A stretch of 64,000 bases of DNA from the NCBI RefSeq assembly GCF_019145205.1, contig NZ_JAHSTT010000010.1:1-64000 (forward strand), in the 5' to 3' direction. The notes under the pieces are model-generated. The model did no database searches. It saw only the letters and a program-made list of their open reading frames with translations, and was not told where the DNA came from. The stretch comes from Pseudomonas khavaziana. GTDB taxonomy: Bacteria > Pseudomonadota > Gammaproteobacteria > Pseudomonadales > Pseudomonadaceae. How positions within the stretch are numbered: the stretch's first letter is position 1; each line of letters opens with the position of its first letter. The position numbers were made by a program, and so were the translations under genes. Shown piece after piece: positions 32,968-41,316 of the stretch.

Positions 32968-35900
32968 GCTTCCCACGCTTTTTCATTGATCGGCCGATCT
33001 TCGCCATTGTCCTATCGGTGTTGATGATGATCGGCGGCATCGTGGCCTTCTTTCATCTGCCGCTGAGCGAATACCCCGCGGTCACGCCGCCCACGGTGCA
33101 GGTCACCGCGTCCTATCCCGGGGCCAACCCGCAGGTGATCGCCGAGACGGTGGCGGCGCCATTGGAACAGGTGATCACCGGGGTCGAGGGCATGCTGTAC
33201 ATGACCTCGCAGTCGGCCACCGACGGCCGCATGATCCTGACCGCGACCTTCGCCCAGGGCACCAACGCCGATATGGCGCAGATCCAGGTGCAGAACCGTG
33301 TGTCGCGGGCCTTGCCGCGCTTGCCCGAGGAGGTGCAGCGCCTCGGCGTGGTCACGCAAAAGACCTCGCCGGACATCCTCATGGTGGTTCACCTGCTGTC
33401 CCCCGACAAACGTTATGACCCGCTGTACATTTCCAACTATGCCTATCTCCAGGTGCGTGACGAGCTGTCGCGCCTGCCGGGGATCAACGACGTGCTGGTA
33501 TGGGGCGCGGGCGAATACAGCATGCGCTTGTGGCTCGACCCGGACCTGATCGCCGCCCGTGGCTTGACTGCCGGCGATGTGATTGCCGCGGTACGCGAGC
33601 AGAACGTGCAAGTGGCGGCCGGCTCCGTCGGCCAGGCACCGGATTCCAGCGCGGCCTTCCAAGTCACGGTCAATACCCTCGGGCGGCTGACGGATGAAGA
33701 GCAATTTGGCGACATCATCATCCGCACCGGCGATAACGGCCAGGTTACGCGCCTGCGTGATGTGGCCCGTATCGAAATGGGTGCCGACGCCTACGCGCTG
33801 CGCAGCCTGTTGGACGGCGAGCCGGCGGTGGCCTTGCAGATCATCCAGAGCCCGGGGGCCAACGCCCTCGATGTGGCCCAGGCGGTGCGCGATACCATGC
33901 AGCGCCTGCAGGCCAACTTCCCGGAAGGGCTGGAGTCGCGGATTGCCTATGACCCGACGGTGTTTGTGCGCGCTTCGCTGGAGTCAGTCGCGATCACCCT
34001 GATGGAAGCGATCCTGCTGGTGGTCATCGTGGTGGTGGTGTTCCTGCGTAACTGGCGCGCGTCGCTGATCCCATTGATGGCCGTGCCGGTATCGATCATC
34101 GGCACCTTCGCGGTCATGCACCTGATGGGCTTCTCCCTGAATACCTTATCGTTGTTCGGCCTGGTGTTGTCGATCGGCATTGTGGTCGACGATGCCATCG
34201 TGGTGGTCGAGAACGTCGAGCGGCATATCGAAAACGGCGAGGAGCCCACGCAAGCTGCGCGGCGTGCGATGGGCGAGGTCACCGGCCCCATCATTGCGAT
34301 TACCTCGGTGCTGGCTGCAGTGTTCATCCCCACGGCGTTCCTCAGTGGATTGCAAGGTGAGTTCTACCGGCAATTTGCGCTGACCATCGCAATTTCGACG
34401 ATCCTCTCGGCGATCAACTCGTTGACTCTCAGCCCGGCGCTGGCCGGCCTGTTGCTGCGCCCACGAGGTGCCGCCGTGGTGCATGATCCGCGCAGCCTGC
34501 GCGGTCGTGCCGCGCACCTGCTGGAGCTGTTGGGCCGGCCGTTCCAGCGGGCGCCGCAGGCGTACGGCAACACAGTGCGCAAGGTTGTCGGTCGTCGTGG
34601 CGTGGCGCTGGTTGCCTATTGCGGATTACTCGCGCTGACCTGGTTCGGCTTCAACGCTGTGCCGGCGGGTTTTGTGCCGATGCAAGACAAATACTACCTG
34701 GTCGGCATTGCCCAATTGCCCAACTCGGCCTCGCTGGATCGTACCGATGCGGTGGTGCGGCAAATGTCGAAAATCGCCCTGGACGAACCGGGAGTGGAAA
34801 GCGTGGTGGCGTTCCCGGGACTGTCGGTCAACGGCTTCGTCAACGTACCGAATGCGGCGGTGATGTTCGTGATGCTCGATCCGTTCAAGGAGCGAACCTC
34901 GCCGGACATGGCCGCGGTCGCCATCGCCGGGCGCCTGCAAGCCAAGTTCGCGAGCATTCCCGACGGTTTCCTCGGCGTGTTCCCGCCGCCACCGGTGCCT
35001 GGCCTTGGCGTCACCGGTGGTTTCAAGCTGCAGGTCGAGGACCGTGGCGGAGTAGGGCTTGAGGCGTTGGTGCAGCAGACCCAGGTGCTGATGACCAAAG
35101 CCACCGAGTCGGGCCAGGTCGCCGGCTTGATGACCAGCCTGGACGTCAACGCGCCGCAGCTGAATGTCGATATCGATCGCACCCAGGTCAAGAGCCAGGG
35201 TGTGCGGCTGGCGGATGTGTTCGAGTCACTGCAGGTCTACCTCGGTTCGCTGTATGTCAACGACTTCAACCGTTTCGGCCGCACCTACAAGGTCACCGCC
35301 CAGGCCGATGCGGACCACCGCATGCAGGCCGAAGCCATTGGCCGCCTGCAAGTGCGCAATGCGGCCGGGGACATGCTGCCGTTGTCGGCGTTTGTCACCG
35401 TCACCCCGGGTTCCGGCCCTGATCGTGTGATTCACTACAACGGTTACCCCTCGGCGGATATCTCCGGCGGGGCGATGCCGGGCGTCAGCTCAGGCCAGGC
35501 CGTGGCGCTGATGGAGCGCCTGGCGCAGGAGGTGCTGCCCGAAGGTGTGACCTATGAATGGACGGACTTGACCTACCAGCAAAAGCTCGCCGGGTCATCG
35601 GCGCTGTTTATTTTCCCGCTGTGTGTGTTGCTCGCTTATCTGATCCTCGCGGCGCAGTACAACAGCTGGCTGCTGCCGCTGGCGGTCTTGCTGATTGTGC
35701 CCATGTGCCTGCTCAGCGCGATCATCGGCGTATGGCTGGTGGATGGCGACAACAACGTGTTCGTGCAGATCGGGCTGGTGGTACTGGTCGGGCTGGCGGC
35801 GAAGAACGCCATCCTGATTGTCGAGTTTGCCCGCAGTCTCGAAGCCGAGGGCGCAAGCCCGTTGGAGGCGGTTATCCACGCCTGCCAACTGCGCTTGCGG

Positions 35901-36140
35901 CCGATCCTGATGACCTCACTGGCGTTCATCGCCGGTGTGGTGCCGCTGGTATTTGCCAGCGGTGCCGGGGCCGAGATGCGCCATGCCATGGGGGTCGCGG
36001 TGTTTGCCGGCATGCTCGGGGTGACGCTGTTCGGGCTGTTCCTCACCCCGGTGTTCTACGTGGTGATGCGCAGCCTGGCGCTGCGCGTGGAGCGTCAGGG
36101 TTCGAGTCCGAAGTTGCAGTTGGAGGAGCGTGCATCATGA
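32964..36140 (+). CDS. mexQ: RND efflux pump, inner membrane (MexQ-like)
   Basis: A 1058-residue resistance-nodulation-division transporter. It opens with the HAE1-family start SFPRFFIDRPIFAIVLS and TM helix 1. The proton-relay aspartates are in GIVVDDAIVVVENVERH (TM4), the partner helix has GLAAKNAILIVEFA (TM10), and GVEGMLYMTSQS lies in the porter domain. Two large periplasmic loops are present. It is coupled to the adaptor and to the channel gene by 4-bp ATGA overlaps. The substrate is inferred as the product or intermediates of the adjacent biosynthetic operon; broad drug efflux like MexF is also possible. Confidence 0.85.
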   Translation: MSFPRFFIDRPIFAIVLSVLMMIGGIVAFFHLPLSEYPAVTPPTVQVTASYPGANPQVIAETVAAPLEQVITGVEGMLYMTSQSATDGRMILTATFAQGTNADMAQIQVQNRVSRALPRLPEEVQRLGVVTQKTSPDILMVVHLLSPDKRYDPLYISNYAYLQVRDELSRLPGINDVLVWGAGEYSMRLWLDPDLIAARGLTAGDVIAAVREQNVQVAAGSVGQAPDSSAAFQVTVNTLGRLTDEEQFGDIIIRTGDNGQVTRLRDVARIEMGADAYALRSLLDGEPAVALQIIQSPGANALDVAQAVRDTMQRLQANFPEGLESRIAYDPTVFVRASLESVAITLMEAILLVVIVVVVFLRNWRASLIPLMAVPVSIIGTFAVMHLMGFSLNTLSLFGLVLSIGIVVDDAIVVVENVERHIENGEEPTQAARRAMGEVTGPIIAITSVLAAVFIPTAFLSGLQGEFYRQFALTIAISTILSAINSLTLSPALAGLLLRPRGAAVVHDPRSLRGRAAHLLELLGRPFQRAPQAYGNTVRKVVGRRGVALVAYCGLLALTWFGFNAVPAGFVPMQDKYYLVGIAQLPNSASLDRTDAVVRQMSKIALDEPGVESVVAFPGLSVNGFVNVPNAAVMFVMLDPFKERTSPDMAAVAIAGRLQAKFASIPDGFLGVFPPPPVPGLGVTGGFKLQVEDRGGVGLEALVQQTQVLMTKATESGQVAGLMTSLDVNAPQLNVDIDRTQVKSQGVRLADVFESLQVYLGSLYVNDFNRFGRTYKVTAQADADHRMQAEAIGRLQVRNAAGDMLPLSAFVTVTPGSGPDRVIHYNGYPSADISGGAMPGVSSGQAVALMERLAQEVLPEGVTYEWTDLTYQQKLAGSSALFIFPLCVLLAYLILAAQYNSWLLPLAVLLIVPMCLLSAIIGVWLVDGDNNVFVQIGLVVLVGLAAKNAILIVEFARSLEAEGASPLEAVIHACQLRLRPILMTSLAFIAGVVPLVFASGAGAEMRHAMGVAVFAGMLGVTLFGLFLTPVFYVVMRSLALRVERQGSSPKLQLEERAS

Positions 36141-37588
36141 GACTGTCTTATCCAGCGTTTCTGTTGCCGTTGCTGATGATGGCCGGCTGCGTCTCGGTGG
36201 GGCCTGATTATTCCGCCCCTGTGTTGCCTGCCGCGCAGCGCCCGGCGAGCTTCGGTGCGCCCGTCGCCGGTCTCGGTACCTCCGAGGTCGAGGCGCAGTG
36301 GTGGCAGGTGTTCGACGAGCCGGCACTCAGCCAGTTGATCCGGCAGGCGTTGGCGGCCAACCACGATATCGGCATCGCCGCCGCGCGCCTGGACGAAGCC
36401 AAGGCGATGCTGCGCGAAAGCCGCCAAGGGTTCTTGCCCAGCGGCGGTGCCGCCCTCGGTTATGAGCACCGACGGCGCAGTGAGGTCGAGACGCCATACG
36501 GCGAGCAGCGCTCCATTGAAACCACCCGTGCGGCCCTGGATGCGGCCTGGGAAATCGACCTGTTTGGCCGCGTGCGACGCTCGGTCGAGGTCGCGCAGGC
36601 CCAGGCCGGGTCACGCCAGGCGCTGCTGCGCAGTGTGCAGGCGAGCGTCGCGGCCACCGTTGCCGCCACCTGGTTCGAACTGCAAGGAATCGAAGCCGAA
36701 CAAGCGGTGGTCGCTGACATCAGCCAGAGCCAGCGCGACAGCCTGGGCCTGGTGCAGCATCTGCTCAGTGTCGGCGCTGCCACCGAGTTCGACCGGTTAC
36801 GTGCCGAGGCTTTGCTGCGCAATGTCGAAGCGGTAGCGCCCGACCTTGAGCGGCGTCGCGCAACCTCCACTAACGCGTTGGCGGTGCTGCTGGGGCAGGT
36901 GCCGCAAGGGTTCAAGCCACCGCAGGCCAGGCCCGGTCGTGAGTCTTTGAGCCTGCGCACCCTGCAAGTCGGTGACCCGGCCGGCTTGATGGCCCGGCGC
37001 GCCGATATTGCCGCGGCCGAACGCACCCTGGCGGCTGAGACCGCGCAAATAGGCGTGGAAACCGCCGGTCTGTATCCGGATATCCAGGTGCAGGGCTCCA
37101 TCGGGCTACTGGCCGGAAGCCTCGGCTCCCTCGGCGATGCAGGCATGCAGTCGAACTTTATCGCCCCGGTGATTCGCTGGTCGCTGCTGGACACCGGGCG
37201 TGTGCGTGCGCGGATCGCCGCCAGCGAGGCGCGTACCCAGGCGGCGTTGATTGCCTACGACCAGACCGTATTGCGTGCCCTGCAGGAAACCGACGATGCG
37301 TTCCAGGCCAACAGTGCCGCAGGCAGCACCCTGGGCTTGCGGCTGCTGGAGGCCGCGGCCAACCGCGAGGCGGCCAGGTTCGCGCGCACGCGATTTGCCG
37401 AAGGCGAGGGCATGTATCTGGATGTGCTTGAGGCCGAACGTGCCGACTTCACCAGCCGCCGTGCGTTAACGGCGGCGCGCACCCAGCAGCGCTTGGCGGT
37501 GGTCGGGATCTACAAAGCGCTGGGCGGTGGCTGGCAGATTTGTGAACAGGCGGGGCAGGCTTGCAGTGGGGCTGCGGCGCTGCGTTAG
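36137..37588 (+). CDS. opmE: Outer-membrane efflux lipoprotein (OpmE-like)
   Basis: A 483-residue TolC-like channel of the NodT family. The lipobox is MMAGC (Cys19). The next landmarks are VGPDYSAP, WWQVFDEPALSQLI, the helix-barrel repeats and DAAWEIDLFGRVRRS. The long open frame starting at 35558 is only the pump gene read in another frame; the ATG at 36137 overlaps the pump stop. The channel completes the tripartite export system. Confidence 0.85.
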   Translation: MRLSYPAFLLPLLMMAGCVSVGPDYSAPVLPAAQRPASFGAPVAGLGTSEVEAQWWQVFDEPALSQLIRQALAANHDIGIAAARLDEAKAMLRESRQGFLPSGGAALGYEHRRRSEVETPYGEQRSIETTRAALDAAWEIDLFGRVRRSVEVAQAQAGSRQALLRSVQASVAATVAATWFELQGIEAEQAVVADISQSQRDSLGLVQHLLSVGAATEFDRLRAEALLRNVEAVAPDLERRRATSTNALAVLLGQVPQGFKPPQARPGRESLSLRTLQVGDPAGLMARRADIAAAERTLAAETAQIGVETAGLYPDIQVQGSIGLLAGSLGSLGDAGMQSNFIAPVIRWSLLDTGRVRARIAASEARTQAALIAYDQTVLRALQETDDAFQANSAAGSTLGLRLLEAAANREAARFARTRFAEGEGMYLDVLEAERADFTSRRALTAARTQQRLAVVGIYKALGGGWQICEQAGQACSGAAALR

Positions 37589-37624
37589 CCACAGCCGAGC
37601 AAAAACACAGCACTGCAGTGCAAA

Positions 37625-37713
37625 TGTGGGAGGGGGCTTGCTCCCGATGGCGGCGGGTCAGTCAGTACATCAGGCATTGACCCACCGCCATCGGGAGCAA
37701 GCCCCCTCCCACA
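37625..37713. repeat. REPIN between pump and flc-like operons
   Basis: Inverted GGGAGGGGGCTTGCTCCC pair (GATGGCGG / CCGCCATC inner arms). It separates the efflux operon from the biosynthetic operon, with a new promoter 56 bp further on. Confidence 0.9.
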
Positions 37714-37768
37714 TTTTGATCTCCACACATAAGGAAAATGACCATCGAAAAGAAATTTCCTACAGGTA

Positions 37769-37799
37769 TTGACCTTGCCACTAGAGGAACCTTTAGCCT
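37769..37799 (+). promoter_or_regulatory. CueR-type copper promoter of the biosynthetic operon
   Basis: TTGACC (-35, 37769-37774), a 19-bp spacer, then TAGCCT (-10, 37794-37799). The E. coli copA promoter, the model CueR target, has the same architecture: TTGACC, 19 bp, TAACCT. The spacer has the left half-site CCTTGCC intact and a right arm GGAACC. It lies 48 bp before the first enzyme's ATG. This is the best copper-control signal in the window. Confidence 0.75.
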
Positions 37800-37847
37800 T
37801 TTCTTCGAGTACGCCAAATCACAAAAACAAGAATCAAGGGGTTATCA

Positions 37848-38843
37848 ATGGATACTGCTGCCCTGCAACAACGCCCGAATTCCGATCTGTTCACCACGGC
37901 TTCGACGCTGATGGTCAATGCCCTGGAACCCGGCGCCCATTACGCCCAGGTCACCCGCGCGCTGGAAGCACTGCTCGCGCTGACCCGGCAAGGCTTGTCG
38001 GGGGATGCCGATGCCTACGCCCGCTACCAGGCAGCCCTGCTGCAGCTGCACATTCCGGGCGATCCACGTACTGAGCCGACCCGCCGTTGGATGGCCAGTG
38101 AGGTCTACCGCGTCGAAGATGAGTTCGCCACCGACCTGCCGGGCTTCACCGCGTTGCCGGTGGATGAGTTCCGACAGTTGGTTGACGCTGAAATCGCCGC
38201 TCGCAGCCGGGTCAACCACCCCATGTCGGTGCACCTGTTCCAAGGTACGCCGCCTGTGCAAGACGTGCGTTTCTTCCTGGAACACCACTGGACCCGCTCC
38301 TACAACTTCTACAGCCTGCTGGCCGAGCTGGCGTTTCGCTTCGAGGCCATCGAGGATGCCTCGGTGTTCTACCGCAACCTTTACGGTGAAGCGGGGGCCG
38401 AGACTCCGCAGCGTTCGCACCCGGCGATGCTGGCCCATCTGATGGAGTATTTCGATATTCCGCTGGCCATCGATTTTCCTGCGTTGCATCCCCTGGAAAA
38501 GGCCTACCTGAATAATCGCATTCGCTGCGTGCGCCACACCGATGTCGCCTGGGGCCTCGCGCTGCTCTATGCGGTGGAGTCTGTCAGTTGCGTCAACCAC
38601 CGGCGCATCTACGAGCTGTTGCAGCGCCTCGACGTTCCAGAGCAGCCCAGCGAATTCCACCGCCTGCACGGCACCCAGGATGAGATCGACACCGAGGAAA
38701 TGTGGGCGCTGATTGCCAAGTTCGCCGGCGATGAGGGCTTTCAGCGCACGTTCATGCGCGCGCTCAAGCGCCACTTCGAAATCAACAAGGCCTATTTCGA
38801 CAGCTTGTGGCAGCAGATGCAGGCACAGCGCTTGCCCGCCTGA
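37848..38843 (+). CDS. flcE: Haem-oxygenase-like iron enzyme 1 (FlcE-like)
   Basis: A 331-residue all-helical protein of the haem-oxygenase-like diiron oxidase/oxygenase (HDO) superfamily. Likely iron ligands with family spacing are Glu181 (LYGEAG), His191 (RSHP), Glu244 (YAVES), His274 and Asp278 (HGTQD), followed by Asp281 where many members have His. It starts behind AAGGGG. In the flc pathway of P. aeruginosa two such iron enzymes remove the carboxyl and alpha carbon of cysteine to make a thiohydroxamate. This is the first gene of the operon, equivalent in position to PA3519. The letter assignment is from memory of gene order. Confidence 0.8.
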   Translation: MDTAALQQRPNSDLFTTASTLMVNALEPGAHYAQVTRALEALLALTRQGLSGDADAYARYQAALLQLHIPGDPRTEPTRRWMASEVYRVEDEFATDLPGFTALPVDEFRQLVDAEIAARSRVNHPMSVHLFQGTPPVQDVRFFLEHHWTRSYNFYSLLAELAFRFEAIEDASVFYRNLYGEAGAETPQRSHPAMLAHLMEYFDIPLAIDFPALHPLEKAYLNNRIRCVRHTDVAWGLALLYAVESVSCVNHRRIYELLQRLDVPEQPSEFHRLHGTQDEIDTEEMWALIAKFAGDEGFQRTFMRALKRHFEINKAYFDSLWQQMQAQRLPA

Positions 38844-38883
38844 ACCATCCAGCGATCCCAGAACAACAATAATGGAGCACATG

Positions 38884-39870
38884 ATGAGCCCACGTAATTT
38901 CTCGCAGCCGCAATTGCAGAATATCCACACCGCCGAAGCCCGCCTGTTGGCCGAAGCGCTGAAGCCGGATGCGACATTCAATCGCATCGAAATTGCCGCC
39001 AATATGCTGCGTGCCCTGTGTGAGTCGGGCCAGCGCGGCGATGCCGCGAACGCGGCGCAGTGCCAGCAATTGCTGTACATCCTGTCGCTGAGCGATGACG
39101 TCGCCACCGCCTCGACCCGACGCTGGCTGGCCAACGCCATCTATAGCGTGCAAGAGCGTTTCATGCCGTCTGCGGACCTGGCCTCGCCGTTGTCCGAGGC
39201 CGCGTTCCAGCAACGCCTGGAAGAGCAGATTGCTGCGCAGTCACGGGAAAACCACCCGATGTCGCAGTATGTGTTCGAGGGCAAGGCGTCCCGCGAGCAA
39301 CTGCAGGTGTTCCTGCGCCACCAGTGGTTTCGCACCTACCGGCTATACCGGGATGCCGCCGATCTGTTAGTCAACCTGACCGATGTTGACGAGGCGGCCG
39401 CCCTTGGCCGTTATCTCTACGGCGAGCTGGGCGAAGAGGACGAACAGCGCTCCCATCCCCGGCTATTGGCCAAGCTTCTGGCCGCCATAGGTCTGACTGC
39501 GGATTTCGAAGCCATCTCGACGATGCCCGAGGAAATCGCCTACCTGAATAACCGTGCCCGCTGTTTCCGCAACCCCGATGTCGGCTGGGGCCTGGCGGTG
39601 TTCTACATCACCGAGCTGGTGGTGCCCGGCAACCACGGCAAGTTGTACAACGCCTTGCGCAATGCGGGCTTGAGCCAGGACGACGCGGAGTACTACGAAG
39701 TGCATATCAGCCTGGTGCCGCCACGGGCCAAGCGTGAATGGGCACTGATTGCACGGCGTATCCCGGACCTGGGTTTCCAGAATGCCTTTCTCACGTCCCT
39801 GGCCGAGCACTTCCGGCTGGAGCGGGCCTATTACGACGCGGTCTGGGAAGCAATGCAGCGCGTGAAGTAG
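38884..39870 (+). CDS. flcD: Haem-oxygenase-like iron enzyme 2 (FlcD-like)
   Basis: A 328-residue paralogue of the preceding enzyme, aligning almost without gaps. Glu181 (LYGELG), His191 (RSHP), Glu244 (YITEL) and His274 (EVHIS) are at identical residue numbers, but the HxxxD pattern of enzyme 1 is HISLV here, so the acidic ligand at 278 is Val and 281 is Arg. The second metal site may therefore be altered. The ATG is chosen six bases after GGAG (an ATG one codon earlier is possible). It corresponds in order to PA3518. The two tandem copies must perform different oxidations. Confidence 0.78.
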   Translation: MSPRNFSQPQLQNIHTAEARLLAEALKPDATFNRIEIAANMLRALCESGQRGDAANAAQCQQLLYILSLSDDVATASTRRWLANAIYSVQERFMPSADLASPLSEAAFQQRLEEQIAAQSRENHPMSQYVFEGKASREQLQVFLRHQWFRTYRLYRDAADLLVNLTDVDEAAALGRYLYGELGEEDEQRSHPRLLAKLLAAIGLTADFEAISTMPEEIAYLNNRARCFRNPDVGWGLAVFYITELVVPGNHGKLYNALRNAGLSQDDAEYYEVHISLVPPRAKREWALIARRIPDLGFQNAFLTSLAEHFRLERAYYDAVWEAMQRVK

Positions 39871-39900
39871 CCCTCCTTAGGACAACGCGAGTAACCCGAC

Positions 39901-41316
39901 ATGCCGAGTCATATCACTGAATCCCGTATCCACGGGGGCGCTTACTCGTCCCCGGAATTTGCCGCGATCTTCTCTGATGCCAATCAGGTGCAGAAGTGGC
40001 TCGATGTAGAAACAGCGCTGGCGGCGACCCAGGCGCAGATGGGCATCATTCCACAAGAGGCTGCACGGGAAATCGCCCGAGTGGCCAGTGTGGAGCTGCT
40101 GGATCTCGACGCCCTGGGACGCCAGAGCATGGAGACCGGGCATATCCTGGTGCCGACGCTTCGCGCCCTGGAAGCCTTGTGTGCCGATGGCTGGGGTGAG
40201 TACGTGCATTACGGCGTGACCACCCAGGACATCCTCGACACTGGGCTGATCCTGCAAGTGCGCGATGCCTGGGGCCTGGTGTTGCAGCGCTTGCACGCGA
40301 TCCGTGGACATTTGCTCACGCTCGCCCTGCGACATAAGCACACGCCGATGGTCGCCCGCACCCATGGGCAACAAGCATTGCCCACCACGTTTGGCTACAA
40401 GGTCGCGGTGTGGGTCGATGAGATCGATCGCCACCTCGAGCGCTTTGACGAGGCGTATGCCCGGGTCATGGTGGGCAACCTGACCGGCGCCGTGGGCACC
40501 CTGGCGGCGCTTGGCCCGCAGGGTTTGGAGGTGCAGCGCCGCACCCTGGAAAGTCTCGGCCTGGGGGCACCGTTGAGCAGTTGGCACAGCGCCCGGGACC
40601 GCATTCTGGAGGCGGCGTGGCTGCTGGTCCAGGCGTCGGCGACCCTGGGCCGCGTCGCCAATGAGATCTACCATCTGCAGCGCACCGAGATCGATGAAGT
40701 GCGTGAAGGCCGCCGGGCAGGGCAGGTGGGAAGCAGCACCATGCCCCACAAGCAGAACCCATCGACGGTGGATCTGATCAGTGCCCTGTCGCGGCTGGTA
40801 CGTGCGCAGATGCTTGCCCTGACCGATGCGGCATTCCAGTTGCATGAGCGCGACGGCACCACGTGGCGCATTGAATGGGCGGCTTTGCCGGAGCTGTTTA
40901 TCTACGCCGGTGCCTTGCTCGCCCGCATGGAGGGCGTGCTGCTGGCTGGTTTGGAAGTGCGCGAAACGCGCATGCGCAGCAACCTCGAGATGCTCGGCGG
41001 GCTGATCCTGTCGGAGCGCATCATGCTCGCGCTGGCGCCACGGTTCGGCAAGCAGACGGCTCATCAGCTGGTCCACGAAATAGCCCAGCGGGCCCAGGTC
41101 GAGGGTCGTCCTTTTCGCGAAGCTCTGCTCGGCGACTCGCGCCTGCACGGCTGTTTCAGTCGCCAAGTGCTGGACGACCTGCTTGACCCGGCGGCCTACA
41201 CCGGGCTGGCGGCAGACATGGTCGACCTGGTGGCGAATAAAGCGATACCCCGTCTTGAAGGGGTAGAAACCCAAGGCAATACCGGTCAGTCCCAGTACGC
41301 AATGGAGGGTATGTGA
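39901..41316 (+). CDS. flcC: Fumarase/aspartase-superfamily lyase 1 (FlcC-like)
   Basis: A 471-residue cytoplasmic lyase resembling adenylosuccinate lyase or 3-carboxymuconate cycloisomerase. Motifs are YVHYGVTTQDILDT, the general-acid region ARTHGQQALPTTFG, and the flexible signature loop GSSTMPHKQNP that carries the catalytic serine. Such enzymes add or eliminate fumarate-like groups by C-N, C-O or C-S chemistry. In the flc model one lyase attaches and the other removes such a group from cysteine sulfur. The stop overlaps the next ATG by one base (TGATG). Confidence 0.8.
   Translation: MPSHITESRIHGGAYSSPEFAAIFSDANQVQKWLDVETALAATQAQMGIIPQEAAREIARVASVELLDLDALGRQSMETGHILVPTLRALEALCADGWGEYVHYGVTTQDILDTGLILQVRDAWGLVLQRLHAIRGHLLTLALRHKHTPMVARTHGQQALPTTFGYKVAVWVDEIDRHLERFDEAYARVMVGNLTGAVGTLAALGPQGLEVQRRTLESLGLGAPLSSWHSARDRILEAAWLLVQASATLGRVANEIYHLQRTEIDEVREGRRAGQVGSSTMPHKQNPSTVDLISALSRLVRAQMLALTDAAFQLHERDGTTWRIEWAALPELFIYAGALLARMEGVLLAGLEVRETRMRSNLEMLGGLILSERIMLALAPRFGKQTAHQLVHEIAQRAQVEGRPFREALLGDSRLHGCFSRQVLDDLLDPAAYTGLAADMVDLVANKAIPRLEGVETQGNTGQSQYAMEGM

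Noticed and set aside
31501..32976. 491-codon open frame antisense to the RND adaptor
   Set aside because: It reads through the adaptor gene and repeat DNA with no recognisable domain.
37527..37772. 81-codon frame between the channel gene and the flc-like operon (a place where P. aeruginosa has PA3520)
   Set aside because: It is made of the channel gene's last codons in another frame plus REPIN sequence, so it is not a counterpart of PA3520.
37848..39870. Reading the HDO pair as haem oxygenase, TenA or PqqC
   Set aside because: The ligand spacing (Glu-x9-His, Glu, HxxxD) and tandem position with lyases and a methyltransferase fit HDO biosynthetic oxidases better, and no haem or PQQ genes are near.
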